From Lacrimispora sphenoides (GTDB taxonomy: Bacteria > Bacillota > Clostridia > Lachnospirales > Lachnospiraceae): a DNA stretch of 64,000 nt. The stretch spans positions 2,482,501 to 2,546,500 of the forward strand of contig NZ_FOIP01000001.1 in NCBI RefSeq assembly GCF_900105215.1. The letters run 5' to 3'. The position numbers and the translations under genes were made by a program. Shown piece by piece: positions 37,240 through 47,280 of the stretch (the first letter of the stretch is position 1; each line of letters opens with the position of its first letter). A model generated the notes under the pieces. It had not been told where the DNA came from. It saw only the letters and a list, made by a program, of their open reading frames with translations, and ran no database searches.

Positions 37240-37329
37240 AGTTAGAAATCATGAAATGGCGGTCAAAACCTGACCGCCATTTTCAAAAATTGTTTCTTAT
37301 GGTTTCAAATACGGACGGAGGTATCACTT

Positions 37330-38220
37330 ATGCTCAAAAAGAGTTATAGACGTAAGAAAAGCCTGATCGCTTATTCTTTTATTCTGCCGAATTTCATAGG
37401 CTATTTTATTTTGACTTTTATCCCGATCATTCTGACTTTTGTCATGAGTTTATGTGAATGGAATTTTGGTCAGACTGTAAACTTTGTAGGTTTTAAGAAT
37501 TTTATACAGATGTTCACGAAGGATTCCCAGTTTTCTTTGGTTCTTATAAATACCATTTATTATACAGTAGTTACAGTCCCTGTAACTATGCTGTTTTCTT
37601 TGCTTTTGGCCATGCTCATGAATTCGAATCTGAAAGGAAGGGTGTTTTTCCGCTCGGTCCTTTTCTTTCCATATGTGGCTTCCTTAGTGGCGATTGCTAT
37701 TGTGTGGATGGCTCTGTTTTCCCCGCAGTCAGGTCCGGTAAACTCTGTGCTTCGCTCCATAGGAATCGTGAATCCTCCGCGCTGGGCGGCGGATAAACAC
37801 TGGGCTATGCCCACGATCATCGGTCTTACGGTCTGGAAGGGCGTGGGATATTATATGATCGTTTACCTTGCGGCTTTGCAGGGCGTCCCCGGGGAACTTT
37901 ACGAGGCGGCCAGGATTGATGGGGCTTCCAAATTCCAGCAGTTTACGAATATTACCTGGCCTACGGTTACTCCCACGACATTCTTTGTTGTTATGATGCT
38001 TACAATTTCCACTTTTAAATCATACGACATTATGTATATCACGACTCAGGGCGGTCCCGGTACGGCAACAAAGGTCTTGGCCTATCACATATACAACAAA
38101 GCGTTTAAAGATAACGCATTCGGATATGCTTCCGCACTTTCCATCGTTCTGTTTCTGATCGTGCTTGCCTTTACCCTGCTGCAATTTAAGGTAGAGAAAA
38201 AGTTCACCAACGACTTATAG
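37330..38220 (+). CDS. Sugar ABC transporter permease (MalF/UgpA-like)
   Basis: 296 residues with six membrane segments. The EAA loop is ELYEAARIDGASKFQQFTNITWP. The start follows CGGACGGAGG. First of two permeases that form the channel for the binding protein upstream. Confidence 0.92.
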   Translation: MLKKSYRRKKSLIAYSFILPNFIGYFILTFIPIILTFVMSLCEWNFGQTVNFVGFKNFIQMFTKDSQFSLVLINTIYYTVVTVPVTMLFSLLLAMLMNSNLKGRVFFRSVLFFPYVASLVAIAIVWMALFSPQSGPVNSVLRSIGIVNPPRWAADKHWAMPTIIGLTVWKGVGYYMIVYLAALQGVPGELYEAARIDGASKFQQFTNITWPTVTPTTFFVVMMLTISTFKSYDIMYITTQGGPGTATKVLAYHIYNKAFKDNAFGYASALSIVLFLIVLAFTLLQFKVEKKFTNDL

Positions 38221-38231
38221 GAGGCGGGATT

Positions 38232-39062
38232 ATGAAAAAACACACAGGTACGATAAAACTGATCATAATTTATGGCCTTATGATATTCTGTGCCCTCATA
38301 ATGCTTACGCCTTTTGCCTGGATGATTTCTGCTTCTTTAAAGCTGGAAAAAGACGTATTTGCTTACCCGATTAAATGGATACCGAGAAATCCCGTATGGT
38401 CAAACTACACCGTGATCTGGGAAAAATTCCCTCTTTCCATAGGCTTTATCAATTCCTTTAAACTTACGTTTGCAACTATGATCCTGCAGATCACCACATC
38501 TTCAGCTGCGGCTTATGCATTTGCAAAGCTTGATTTTAAGGGGCGCAACACACTCTTTATGGCTTATGTTACTACGATTGCGATTCCGTGGCAGGTCTAT
38601 ATGGTTCCGCAATACATCATGATGAGTAAATTTCACCTGGTAGACAGCCATATAGGTATTATATTGATGCATGCGTTTACGGCCATGGGCGTTTTCTTAA
38701 TCCGGCAGTTTTATATGGGGATCCCCAATGAGCTTTTAGAGGCAGCCAGAATAGACGGACTCAGTGAATACGGGATTTTAGCCCGGATCATGCTGCCCCT
38801 TTCTAAACCTGCAATTGCTACCATGGCAATTACTTCTTTTGTTTTTGAATGGAATGACTTTATGGGACCGCTTATTTATTTAAGTACGACCGAGAAAAAG
38901 ACGATACAACTTATGATAAGGCTCTTTAATACGATGTACTCCACTAATTACGCCTGGATGATGGCGGCAGCGGTGATTGCGCTTATTCCGGTGTTTATTA
39001 TTTTTATTGCGCTGCAGAAGTATTTTGTGCAGGGGGTTGCTACCAGCGGGCTGAAGGGTTAG
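38232..39062 (+). CDS. Sugar ABC transporter permease (MalG/UgpE-like)
   Basis: 276 residues with six membrane segments. The EAA loop is ELLEAARIDGLSEYGILARIMLP, and the C terminus FVQGVATSGLKG is typical of MalG-type permeases. It lies eleven bases after the first permease, with GGAGG upstream of its ATG. Confidence 0.93.
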   Translation: MKKHTGTIKLIIIYGLMIFCALIMLTPFAWMISASLKLEKDVFAYPIKWIPRNPVWSNYTVIWEKFPLSIGFINSFKLTFATMILQITTSSAAAYAFAKLDFKGRNTLFMAYVTTIAIPWQVYMVPQYIMMSKFHLVDSHIGIILMHAFTAMGVFLIRQFYMGIPNELLEAARIDGLSEYGILARIMLPLSKPAIATMAITSFVFEWNDFMGPLIYLSTTEKKTIQLMIRLFNTMYSTNYAWMMAAAVIALIPVFIIFIALQKYFVQGVATSGLKG

Positions 39063-39078
39063 GAGAAAGGAGAGAAAT

Positions 39079-39915
39079 ATGAAATATTCTGTGTTTACCG
39101 TGGGCCTTCCTGAAATGACAATAGAGGAAGCTCTTAAAAAAATGAAAGAGTATGGTTATGACGGTGTGGATTTCAGGGTAACGGAAATAAAAGACGAGTT
39201 TGCCAAGGAACAACCGTCTTACTGGAGAAATAATTACTGCACCGTGGATATAAACACCGTGGAAGAAAAGGCGGAGGAGTTAAAGGCTTTGACGGATAAA
39301 TATGGTTTAGAGGTCAATGCCCTTGCTTCTTATCTCACTTGTACCGATGATATTGATAAAATCACCTCTGTTATGAGGGCAGCAAAAAAGATGGGAGCCG
39401 GGAGGATCCGTGTGAACGCCCCTAAATATGATGCTGAAAAGGGCTATAAGCAGGTATTTGAAGAAGCCCTCTGCGGCTTTCAGAGAGTGGAAGAAAAAGC
39501 AAAGGAAACAGGAATAAAGGCGCATTTTGAAATGCACCACGGAACAATTACTCCTTCCGCGTCCGCGGCTTACGCACTTGCTAAAAACTTTGATCCAGAA
39601 TATATCGGTGTTATCTATGATACAGGAAATATCATATACGAAGGCCTGGAAGAATACCAGATGGCTCTGGAAATCCTGGGGGAATACTTAGACCATGTTC
39701 ATATTAAAAACGCCTGCTGGCTGAAGAAGGGAGAGAAATACGGAGCAGACTGGGCGTCCTTTTACGATGGATATGCGGATTTCCCAAAATTTTTTAATGC
39801 GTTAAAAGCCGTAGGCTATGATGGTTATGTGACGTTTGAGGATTTTTCAAGCAAAGAAAGCTCGGATGAAAAGCTTAAAAACAATCTTATTTTCATAAAA
39901 AAGATCATTGGCTGA
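39079..39915 (+). CDS. Sugar phosphate isomerase/epimerase (xylose isomerase-like TIM barrel)
   Basis: 278 residues. The AP-endonuclease-2/IolE-type barrel is seen in EYGYDGVDFRV, HFEMHHGTITPSASAAY, GVIYDTGNIIYEG and HVHIKNACW, with Glu/Asp/His metal ligands in those strands. It probably isomerises or epimerises the monosaccharide released by the locus's hydrolases. The exact reaction is not deducible. Confidence 0.87.
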   Translation: MKYSVFTVGLPEMTIEEALKKMKEYGYDGVDFRVTEIKDEFAKEQPSYWRNNYCTVDINTVEEKAEELKALTDKYGLEVNALASYLTCTDDIDKITSVMRAAKKMGAGRIRVNAPKYDAEKGYKQVFEEALCGFQRVEEKAKETGIKAHFEMHHGTITPSASAAYALAKNFDPEYIGVIYDTGNIIYEGLEEYQMALEILGEYLDHVHIKNACWLKKGEKYGADWASFYDGYADFPKFFNALKAVGYDGYVTFEDFSSKESSDEKLKNNLIFIKKIIG

Positions 39916-39942
39916 TGAAGAAAAAGAAGGATGAGGGTTTTT

Positions 39943-41877
39943 ATGAAATTTGAAGTTGTAAATCCCAATTATGAACAAAGCCCTTTCAGCGGAATGGACC
40001 GGAGCCATTGGATAGAGGCGGGGAAGTTTCTGCTTGGGGGGCTGTTTTCCCATATAAAATCCTTAGACGATCCGGTGTCTCCCCCAAGAAACGAAGAAAA
40101 AATAAGTTATCCGTCTCCCGGCGATCAGAGGGGGCGCATAGGCGCGGCACGATTTGAAGGACTGGCAAGATCCTTGTGTATGGCGGTTCCTTTGATACTG
40201 GAAGACGAAAACCTGACCCTGAACGGAATCAATGTACGTGATTACTACGCATATCAAATCATTCGGGGAATGACTGCTGGTGCTGAAACAGGGTTTGGGA
40301 CTTTGAACGAACTTATAGAAGAAAAGGCTGGCCCTGGCCCTTTTCAGCAAACCGTGGAATGCGGGATCATGGGGATCAACCTTCTTATTTCCAAACCTGT
40401 GATCTGGGACAGATTTACGCAGGAAGAAAAGGATGTTGTGGCAGGATTCTTATCCGAATATGGACATTATCAGACCCATGATTCCAATTGGCGATTTTTT
40501 AATTTACTGGCACTTACATTTTTGAAGCTAGAAGGCTATAAGGTGGATGAAGTGTTATATATAGACCATCTTGAGTATCTGCTTTCTTTGTATGCGGGCG
40601 AAGGCTGGTATAGGGACGGAAATCTCTTTGATTATTACAGTGCCTGGGAATTTATATTAGATGCCTCGCTTTGGTGTAAATATTACGGCTACAAATACGA
40701 AAAGGAAGCAGCAGCTGTATTTGAAAAGAATATCGGTTTATTTTTATCGTCTTATTGGAGAATGTTCAGTGAAAAGGGTGAAAGCATCCTTTGGGGGCGG
40801 AGCGGAATCTACCGTTTTTGTGCGTCGTCCGCCCTTTGTGCAGGCGGATTTCTAAAGAATTATGACACCTCTCCTGATTTCACATTTCCTTCTGCCCGCC
40901 GTCTTATGTCCGGAAATCTTCTGCAATTTATCACGAAAGAAGAAATGTTTGTAAATTCGGTTCCCTGTCTTGGCTTTTATGGTCCGTTTATGCCTATGGT
41001 GCAGTCTTATTCCTGTGTGAGCAGTCCTTTTTGGTGCAGCAAAGCCTTTTTGTGCCTGATCCTTGAAAAAGAACATCCCTTCTGGACTGAAAAAGAGGAG
41101 AATCCCTGGGTTCAGACAAAGGATTTTGTATGTACGCTGGGGGCACCGGGCATCCGGTTCGTAAATCACAAGGAAAGCGGCATTACAGAAATAAAAACGT
41201 CTAAATTTATGTTTGATGGGTCGTCAGATTACCTTCCCGCATATGCAAGAGTTGCATTTTCTTCTGCGCTTCCTTGGGAGAAGATGGCAAAAACCCCGGC
41301 GGAAGCGATGGCATATAAATTAAATGAAAAGGAAGTGCCCACATCCTTTGCTTTTTGTAAAGATGAGATGGGTATTTTGTACCGGACAGCTTTTTTTGAT
41401 ATAATGAAAAGCAGGGCAAAAAAAGTCGATATGGCGGATATAGAAGTTCCTTTCGGTACGCTTCGGGTGGACAGGGTAAGGGTAAATGACAGGCCTTTTA
41501 CGTTGACTTTAGGGCATTTCGGTCTTCCCATAGAAGATGGGATTTTGGAAGTAAAGAAAGGTATCGTTGAATATGAAAAGCGAAGTCTTCCTTACATAAT
41601 CGCAAAAGCGAAAAATCTTCAGACAGCAATCGTATTATATTCGGGTTGGCAGAAGCTTTCCTATTGTATCAGGGAGGATGTCAATGCAGTGTCTAAAAAT
41701 TCCTGTCTAATATATGCTTCGTATACAAGAGAAAAATTCTATAATAAATCAGAACACTTAATCGCTTTATATCTGACGAAAGACGCGGATTCAGACTTTA
41801 GCCCGGAGGAATTATCTGCATTTGGCGGAAGAGAAAGAGTTGACTTTACAGGGATCGACGGGTTCGTATGTCTTTAG
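39943..41877 (+). CDS. DUF2264 family protein, probable carbohydrate-active enzyme
   Basis: About 644 residues. The start region NPNYEQSPFSGMDRSHWIEAG and the (alpha/alpha) toroid-like body fit DUF2264. As I recall, members of this family have been placed among beta-glucuronidase-type glycoside hydrolases (GH154), which would suit the GH2 partner, but this needs checking. No signal peptide. ATG 39943 after GATGAGGG is preferred over 39931. Last gene of the sugar operon, before a strong terminator. Confidence 0.82.
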   Translation: MKFEVVNPNYEQSPFSGMDRSHWIEAGKFLLGGLFSHIKSLDDPVSPPRNEEKISYPSPGDQRGRIGAARFEGLARSLCMAVPLILEDENLTLNGINVRDYYAYQIIRGMTAGAETGFGTLNELIEEKAGPGPFQQTVECGIMGINLLISKPVIWDRFTQEEKDVVAGFLSEYGHYQTHDSNWRFFNLLALTFLKLEGYKVDEVLYIDHLEYLLSLYAGEGWYRDGNLFDYYSAWEFILDASLWCKYYGYKYEKEAAAVFEKNIGLFLSSYWRMFSEKGESILWGRSGIYRFCASSALCAGGFLKNYDTSPDFTFPSARRLMSGNLLQFITKEEMFVNSVPCLGFYGPFMPMVQSYSCVSSPFWCSKAFLCLILEKEHPFWTEKEENPWVQTKDFVCTLGAPGIRFVNHKESGITEIKTSKFMFDGSSDYLPAYARVAFSSALPWEKMAKTPAEAMAYKLNEKEVPTSFAFCKDEMGILYRTAFFDIMKSRAKKVDMADIEVPFGTLRVDRVRVNDRPFTLTLGHFGLPIEDGILEVKKGIVEYEKRSLPYIIAKAKNLQTAIVLYSGWQKLSYCIREDVNAVSKNSCLIYASYTREKFYNKSEHLIALYLTKDADSDFSPEELSAFGGRERVDFTGIDGFVCL

Positions 41878-41920
41878 GTGAATAGGAGAATATGAGTATA
41901 GAAACTTAATATTTAAGGTA

Positions 41921-41971
41921 TAAAAATGAGCTTTGATCATGGTTTTTGGACCAATCAAAGCTCATTTTTAT
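41921..41971. terminator. Bidirectional terminator between sugar operon and hyd operon
   Basis: TAAAAATGAGCTTTGAT and ATCAAAGCTCATTTTTA form a 17-bp perfect stem with A/T flanks, serving the convergent DUF2264 (plus) and hydA (minus) genes. Confidence 0.93.
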
Positions 41972-42006
41972 ACACTTATTTACAGCATTTCTTTTTATAT
42001 CATAGT

Positions 42007-43752
42007 TTAAATTTCGTTTATTCTTCTCTTTACATAAGTTGTATGAAGCAGGTGATGAGCCTTTTCACTTCCCGGCTCTCCAAGATAAGTCTCATAAAGT
42101 TCCTTGATTGCAGGGTTCTCGTGAGACTTACGAATGGTCTTTGCTGCATCTACATCATAAAGGACCTTAGCACGCAGGCTGCGGATATCCGTTGTATTGT
42201 GTACAAAGCCAGGCTGCTGAGGCTGTCCGCCCCCGTTTACACATCCGCCGGGGCATCCCATGATCTCGATGAAGTGATAATTTGCCTCTCCGGATTTCAC
42301 CCGGTTAAGTAGCTCTCTTGCATTGCCGAGACCGGAAGCGACTGCAACATTTACATCCATATCGCCTACACGGTAGGTAGCTTCCTTGATACCCTCTGTT
42401 CCACGAACATCGGTGAAGTCAGGTCTTTCAAGCTCTTCCCCGGTCAGGCTTTCTACAGCAGTTCTTAAGGCTGCTTCCATAACGCCGCCGGTAGCTCCAA
42501 AGATAACTGCTGCTCCGGTACCAAGACCTAAAGGTGTGTCAAAATCTTCGTCAGGAAGCTCTGTGAACCGGATTCCGGACTGTTTGATCATTCTGGCCAG
42601 CTCTCTGGTGGTCATGGAATAATCTACGTCAGGAGAGCCGTTGGCATCCTGGTCATCTCTTCCGATTTCAAATTTCTTAGCGGTACATGGCATTACGCTG
42701 ACAGATACAATATCCTCTGGCTTCAGACCCATCTTTTCCGCATAGTAGGATTTGGCAATGGCGCCGAACATCTGCTGCGGGGATTTGCAGGAGGATAAAT
42801 TCTCTGTCATATCCGGGAAGTAGTGCTCACAATATTTGATCCATCCTGGGGAGCAGGAGGTGATTAATGGAAGGACGCCACCGTTTTGTACGCGGTCAAT
42901 GAATTCATGTGCTTCTTCCATAATGGTTAAATCGGCGCTGAAGTTGGTATCAAATACCTTGTCAAAGCCCAGTCTTCTTAAAGCGGCAACCATCTGGCCT
43001 TCCACATTGGTTCCGATGGAATAACCGAATTCTTCTCCCAGGGCTGCACGTACAGCCGGAGCGGTCTGGACGATCACGTGCTTTGACGGATCTGCAATGG
43101 CAGCAGCCACTTCGTCAATGCTGCTCTTCTCATAAAGAGCGCCGGTAGGACAGACAGCGATACACTGTCCGCAGGATACGCAGCTTGTTTCACCAAGTCC
43201 CTTGTCAAAGGCAGAGCCGATGACGGTAGCGAATCCACGATCATTCGGTCCAATTACGCCGATTCCCTGAACTTTTTCACAGACAGCAGAACAACGGCGG
43301 CAAAGGATACATTTGCTGTTATCCCGTACCATATGGGTTGCACTTTCATCTGGGGTAGAAGGTGTTTTTGCTCCATCGTAATAATCATCCACATCAACGC
43401 CCAGTTCCTTACATAAGGTCTGTAATTCGCAGTTTCCGCTGCGGACACAGGAGAGACAGGAGCGGTCGTGATTGGAAAGGATCAGCTGAAGCGTTTTCTT
43501 TCTATAGTCACGAAGTTTAGGTGTATTGGTCTTTACTTCCATGCCCGGATTAATGGGGTAAACGCAGGAAGCAGCCATTTTGCCGCCGTTAATTTCAACG
43601 GTACAGATACGGCATGCAGCGATTTCATTCATATCTTTTAAAAAGCATAAAGTCGGTATCTCAACATGGGCCAGTCTGGCAGCTTCCAGGATGGTGGAGC
43701 CTGCCGGAGCGCTTACGTCCATGCCATTGATTTTTATTGTGATATTCTCCAT
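42007..43752 (-). CDS. hydA: [FeFe]-hydrogenase catalytic subunit HydA, group A (NADH/ferredoxin-type)
   Basis: 581 residues. N-terminal plant-type [2Fe-2S] (Cys36, 47, 50, 63), then His-ligated [4Fe-4S] (His95, Cys99, 102, 108), then two ferredoxin clusters (CILCRRCSAVC, CVSCGQCIAVCP). The H-cluster domain has TSCSPGW, MPCTAKKFE and GCPGGCVNGGGQP, all group A motifs. Length equals CpI-type enzymes. With HydB and HydC it forms a multimeric, possibly electron-bifurcating hydrogenase. ATG 43752 after GGAGGG chosen over 43770. Confidence 0.94.
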   Translation of the reverse strand: MENITIKINGMDVSAPAGSTILEAARLAHVEIPTLCFLKDMNEIAACRICTVEINGGKMAASCVYPINPGMEVKTNTPKLRDYRKKTLQLILSNHDRSCLSCVRSGNCELQTLCKELGVDVDDYYDGAKTPSTPDESATHMVRDNSKCILCRRCSAVCEKVQGIGVIGPNDRGFATVIGSAFDKGLGETSCVSCGQCIAVCPTGALYEKSSIDEVAAAIADPSKHVIVQTAPAVRAALGEEFGYSIGTNVEGQMVAALRRLGFDKVFDTNFSADLTIMEEAHEFIDRVQNGGVLPLITSCSPGWIKYCEHYFPDMTENLSSCKSPQQMFGAIAKSYYAEKMGLKPEDIVSVSVMPCTAKKFEIGRDDQDANGSPDVDYSMTTRELARMIKQSGIRFTELPDEDFDTPLGLGTGAAVIFGATGGVMEAALRTAVESLTGEELERPDFTDVRGTEGIKEATYRVGDMDVNVAVASGLGNARELLNRVKSGEANYHFIEIMGCPGGCVNGGGQPQQPGFVHNTTDIRSLRAKVLYDVDAAKTIRKSHENPAIKELYETYLGEPGSEKAHHLLHTTYVKRRINEI

Positions 43753-43769
43753 GATCCAATTTCCCTCCA

Positions 43770-45557
43770 TTATTTCTTGTAAACAGCGTCAAACTTACAT
43801 TTCTCCATACATACGCCGCACTTGATACACTTCTCAGGATCAATGACATGTGGGTTCTTAACGGAACCGGAGATAGCGTTAACCGGACAGTTTCTTGCAC
43901 AAAGGGTACAGCCCTTACATTTCTCTGCATCAATATGATAGGAGAGCAGCGCTTTGCACACACCAGACGGACATGTCTTATCGACAATATGGGCATTGTA
44001 TTCGTCGCGGAAGAACTTAAGAGTTGACAGAACCGGGTTTGGTGCTGTCTGTCCAAGGCCGCAGGCAGAGTTTTCTTTTACGTAGTAGCACAACTCTTCC
44101 AGACGGTCTAAATCTTCCAGCTTTGCCTGTCCCTTGGTGATCTTATCGAGGATCTCCAGCATACGCTTTGTTCCGATACGGCATGGCGTACATTTTCCGC
44201 AGGATTCTTCTACGGTGAATTCCAGGAAGAATTTTGCGATATCAACCATACAGTCGGTCTCATCCATAACGATCAGACCGCCGGAACCCATCATGGAGCC
44301 GATTGCAATCAGGTTGTCGTAATCAATAGGAATATCGTAATGTTCCACAGGGATACAGCCGCCGGATGGTCCGCCGGTCTGGGCAGCCTTGAACTTTTTG
44401 CCGTTTGGAATGCCGCCGCCGATTTCTTCGATGATCTCACGGAGAGTAGTTCCCATAGGAACTTCTACCAGTCCGGTGTTATGGATTTTTCCGCCTAAAG
44501 CGAATACTTTTGTTCCCTTGGATTTCTCAGTACCCATGGAAGCAAACCATTCGGATCCGTTTAAGATGATCTGCGGGATATTTGCATAAGTTTCAACATT
44601 ATTTAAGATGGTTGGCTTGCCGAATAAACCTTTCTGTGCCGGGAACGGAGGACGAGGTCTTGGCTCTCCGCGGTTGCCTTCGATGGAAACCATAAGTGCG
44701 GTCTCTTCGCCGCATACGAATGCACCTGCACCCAAACGAAGTTCAATGTTAAAGGAGAAACCGGATCCAAAGATATCGTCGCCTAATAGCTCCATCTCTT
44801 TGGCCTGGTCAATGGCGATCTTTAAACGCTGTACGGCGATGGGATACTCAGCACGTACGTAGATGTAACCCTGGGAAGCACCGATGGCATAACCGGCAAT
44901 GGTCATGGCCTCCAAAAGAGCATGAGGATCACCCTCTAATACGGAACGGTCCATGAATGCGCCTGGGTCGCCTTCGTCTGCGTTACAACAGACATACTTC
45001 TGATCTGCGTCGTTTTGCTTGGCCAGCTTCCATTTGAGGCCGGTTGGGAAACCAGCGCCGCCTCGTCCTCTTAATCCGCTGTCTAAGAGAGTCTGGATCA
45101 CTTCGTCGGGAGTCATCTCAGTAAGAACCTTACCAAGAGCCTGATATCCGCCGGTACCAATGTATTCTTCAATTTCTTCCGGATTGATGACACCACAGTT
45201 GCGCAGAGCGATCCTGTGCTGTTTTTTATAGAAATCGGTATCACTTAAAGCCTTGATGCCTGCCGGAGTTACAGTCTCATCATAAAGTAGTCTTTCCACC
45301 GGACGTCCTTTTAATAAGTGCTCGGTTACAATTTCAGAAATATCATCTTCCTTTACCATTGCATAGAAGGTGGCATCCGGGTAAACGATCATGATCGGGC
45401 CTAAAGCACAAAGGCCGTGGCAGCCGGTCTGTACAACGGATACTTCCTGATCCAGACCCTGATTCTTTAATTCATCTCTTAATTTTACCATAATCTGCTG
45501 GCTTCCAGAGGAAGTACATCCTGTGCCGCCGCAAACTAATACATGTGAACGATACAT
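43770..45557 (-). CDS. hydB: Hydrogenase flavin subunit HydB (NuoF-like)
   Basis: 595 residues. A thioredoxin-like [2Fe-2S] N-terminal domain (CGGTGCTSSGS, CHGLCALGP) precedes the NADH/FMN domain (GLRGRGGAGFPTGLKW, NADEGDPGAFMDR). Then come the NuoF [4Fe-4S] (ESCGKCTPCRIGTKR) and a C-terminal two-cluster ferredoxin (CKGCTLCARNCPV, CIKCGVCMEKCKF). It binds NAD(H) and FMN and is the probable site of electron bifurcation. Between HydC-side genes and hydA in one operon. Confidence 0.95.
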   Translation of the reverse strand: MYRSHVLVCGGTGCTSSGSQQIMVKLRDELKNQGLDQEVSVVQTGCHGLCALGPIMIVYPDATFYAMVKEDDISEIVTEHLLKGRPVERLLYDETVTPAGIKALSDTDFYKKQHRIALRNCGVINPEEIEEYIGTGGYQALGKVLTEMTPDEVIQTLLDSGLRGRGGAGFPTGLKWKLAKQNDADQKYVCCNADEGDPGAFMDRSVLEGDPHALLEAMTIAGYAIGASQGYIYVRAEYPIAVQRLKIAIDQAKEMELLGDDIFGSGFSFNIELRLGAGAFVCGEETALMVSIEGNRGEPRPRPPFPAQKGLFGKPTILNNVETYANIPQIILNGSEWFASMGTEKSKGTKVFALGGKIHNTGLVEVPMGTTLREIIEEIGGGIPNGKKFKAAQTGGPSGGCIPVEHYDIPIDYDNLIAIGSMMGSGGLIVMDETDCMVDIAKFFLEFTVEESCGKCTPCRIGTKRMLEILDKITKGQAKLEDLDRLEELCYYVKENSACGLGQTAPNPVLSTLKFFRDEYNAHIVDKTCPSGVCKALLSYHIDAEKCKGCTLCARNCPVNAISGSVKNPHVIDPEKCIKCGVCMEKCKFDAVYKK

Positions 45558-45569
45558 CTTATTTCCTCC

Positions 45570-45947
45570 TTATTTGATGTCAGCAGAAGCTAACGTATAG
45601 TTTTGAACAACGTGGCCACTCAGTAAATGCTCTTTATAAACTTCTTCTGCTTTTTCCGGGGTCATATTGATATAAGTAACTTTTTCTTTACCGGGTTCCA
45701 GAATTTCAACGATTGGTTCATATTGACATAAACCGATGCATCCGGTCTGGGTAACAGAAAAACGATCTGTCATATTGTTTTCCTGAACCAGGTTTGATAA
45801 TGTATTAAGTACAGGTCTTGCTCCGCTGGCTATTCCGCATGTAGCCATGCCGACCAGAATCCGGGTACGTCCGTGATCTTCGCCACGCATGCTGACTTGA
45901 CCCTGCATCTTTTCCCGAATTGCTTTTAATTCTTCAAGAGTCTTCAT
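45570..45947 (-). CDS. Thioredoxin-like [2Fe-2S] protein of the hyd operon
   Basis: 125 residues. After a helical start (MKTLEELKAIREKMQGQV), the [2Fe-2S] thioredoxin fold has ATCGIASGA and TGCIGLCQYEP, four Cys in NuoE-like spacing. Proteins of this type lie between hydC and hydB in several clostridial and acetogen hydrogenase clusters. The start at 45947 follows TTGGAGGAT; the longer frame overlaps the ATPase gene upstream. Role as electron carrier or accessory subunit is inferred. Confidence 0.87.
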   Translation of the reverse strand: MKTLEELKAIREKMQGQVSMRGEDHGRTRILVGMATCGIASGARPVLNTLSNLVQENNMTDRFSVTQTGCIGLCQYEPIVEILEPGKEKVTYINMTPEKAEEVYKEHLLSGHVVQNYTLASADIK

Positions 45948-45981
45948 GTTAATCCTCCAATTCAACTTTGATCCGACGGAC

Positions 45982-46539
45982 CTAAATGGCCGCGCCTCCA
46001 TCTGTTTCCAATTTGTTTTCACTGAGATATTCCTTAATATAAGCCGATACCTCCGGGGTATCAAAGGGGATATCCCCTAAAATTTCACGGAAAGCTCTGG
46101 TATCCAGCTCAAACGACGCTTGGTTGTAACGATAGATATAGAGAAAGTCTGTGTCCGGATGACAGGTGATAAGGGTTTCAATGGTACTGTTTATATCACC
46201 AAGGGGCATACGGTCGATATGGGATAGTCCGAAAACAGCGGTTATTACCGTACCGGTACCCAGCTCTGACTCAATGGAAAAACTTCCGCCTGTGCTTTCC
46301 GCCGCATATTTAAAAAACGGAACGCCAAGGCCCACTTTTCTGGTTCCTCTGGTGGTAAAAAAGGGATCAGTCACTTTAAGTGCCTGCTCCTTTGTCATGC
46401 CGCAGCCGTTGTCCTCAATGGTAACAACCAGTTTGTCTGCATCCGTTTCTACGGAAACAAGAATGGTAACCAGGGTAGCCCCTGCCCGCGTGGAGTTTTC
46501 CGCCACATCCAGGATATTTAAAGAAATCTCTGTCATCAT
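45982..46539 (-). CDS. GHKL-type ATP-binding protein in the hyd operon
   Basis: 185 residues. The N box VAENSTRAGATLV, the G1 box EDNGCGM and G2 box GLGVPFFKYAAES place it with histidine-kinase/anti-sigma ATPase folds, but there is no phospho-acceptor His or sensor domain. The remaining ~70 C-terminal residues are unassigned. It is embedded between hydC (12 bases) and the 2Fe-2S gene. A structural or regulatory role in the hydrogenase is plausible but unproven. Confidence 0.82.
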   Translation of the reverse strand: MMTEISLNILDVAENSTRAGATLVTILVSVETDADKLVVTIEDNGCGMTKEQALKVTDPFFTTRGTRKVGLGVPFFKYAAESTGGSFSIESELGTGTVITAVFGLSHIDRMPLGDINSTIETLITCHPDTDFLYIYRYNQASFELDTRAFREILGDIPFDTPEVSAYIKEYLSENKLETDGGAAI

Positions 46540-46551
46540 AAGCGTGACTTT

Positions 46552-47046
46552 CTATTCGTACTTTGCAAGTATGTCATGAACATCATCAGTGGTCAGCCTA
46601 CCGTAAACATCCCCGTTCACCATCATGACGGGAGCCAGGCCGCAGGCACCTACGCAGCGGCAGGAATCAAGGGAGAACTTTCCATCCGGTGTACACTCGC
46701 CGTTGGTAATCCCAAGGATTTCCTCAATCTTATGGAAGATGTCTCCGGAACCTTTTACATAACAAGCAGTTCCTAGACAGACAGATACCTGGTACTTGCC
46801 CTTAGGCTGAAGTGCGAACTGGGCATAAAAAGTTGCAACGCCATAAATCTTCTCAAGGGGTATACCCGTTTCATCAGAAATTATGGTCTGGACTTCGATT
46901 GGAAGATAGCCGTAAATCTCCTGTGCCTTTTGCATGATAGGCATGAGAGATCCTTTTGTGTCTTTGAGCAGGGCGATTGCTTCCTTTAAAGCAGATTCCT
47001 GCTCCTTGGTCCCGTTAAATTGGACGCCTTGTGTTTTACAAGCCAT
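46552..47046 (-). CDS. hydC: Hydrogenase [2Fe-2S] subunit HydC (NuoE-like)
   Basis: 164 residues. Helical N-terminal region, then a thioredoxin-like [2Fe-2S] domain with CLGTACYVKGS and SCRCVGACGLAP as Cys ligands. It passes electrons between HydB's flavin and HydA. First gene of the operon, ATG after AAGGAGG. Upstream lies the divergent promoter region shared with the DRTGG/sensor operon. Confidence 0.94.
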   Translation of the reverse strand: MACKTQGVQFNGTKEQESALKEAIALLKDTKGSLMPIMQKAQEIYGYLPIEVQTIISDETGIPLEKIYGVATFYAQFALQPKGKYQVSVCLGTACYVKGSGDIFHKIEEILGITNGECTPDGKFSLDSCRCVGACGLAPVMMVNGDVYGRLTTDDVHDILAKYE

Positions 47047-47280
47047 TTTATAACCTCCTTATATGTTGCTTATGCAATGTACATGATATTTTAACATGTT
47101 ATGAATGAAAAATCTATAGTTTCGGCAACATTCGATAAAAAAATAACAATCCTTCCGTGGAATCTTTCTATACCTGGCGCCCTATTTATGTTATAATAGT
47201 TAATAATGATACGAATTGTGTGAATAGTGCGAATCAAGTTGCCCAAAAGCTGGAAGGAAGAAGGAAAGGGGAGCATCAAT

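Noticed and set aside
47092..47101. Palindrome TAACATGTTA upstream of hydC, considered as a Rex redox-repressor site
   Set aside because: It lacks the TTGTTAA/TTAACAA arms and spacing of Rex operators; ten bases of symmetry in AT-rich DNA is weak evidence.
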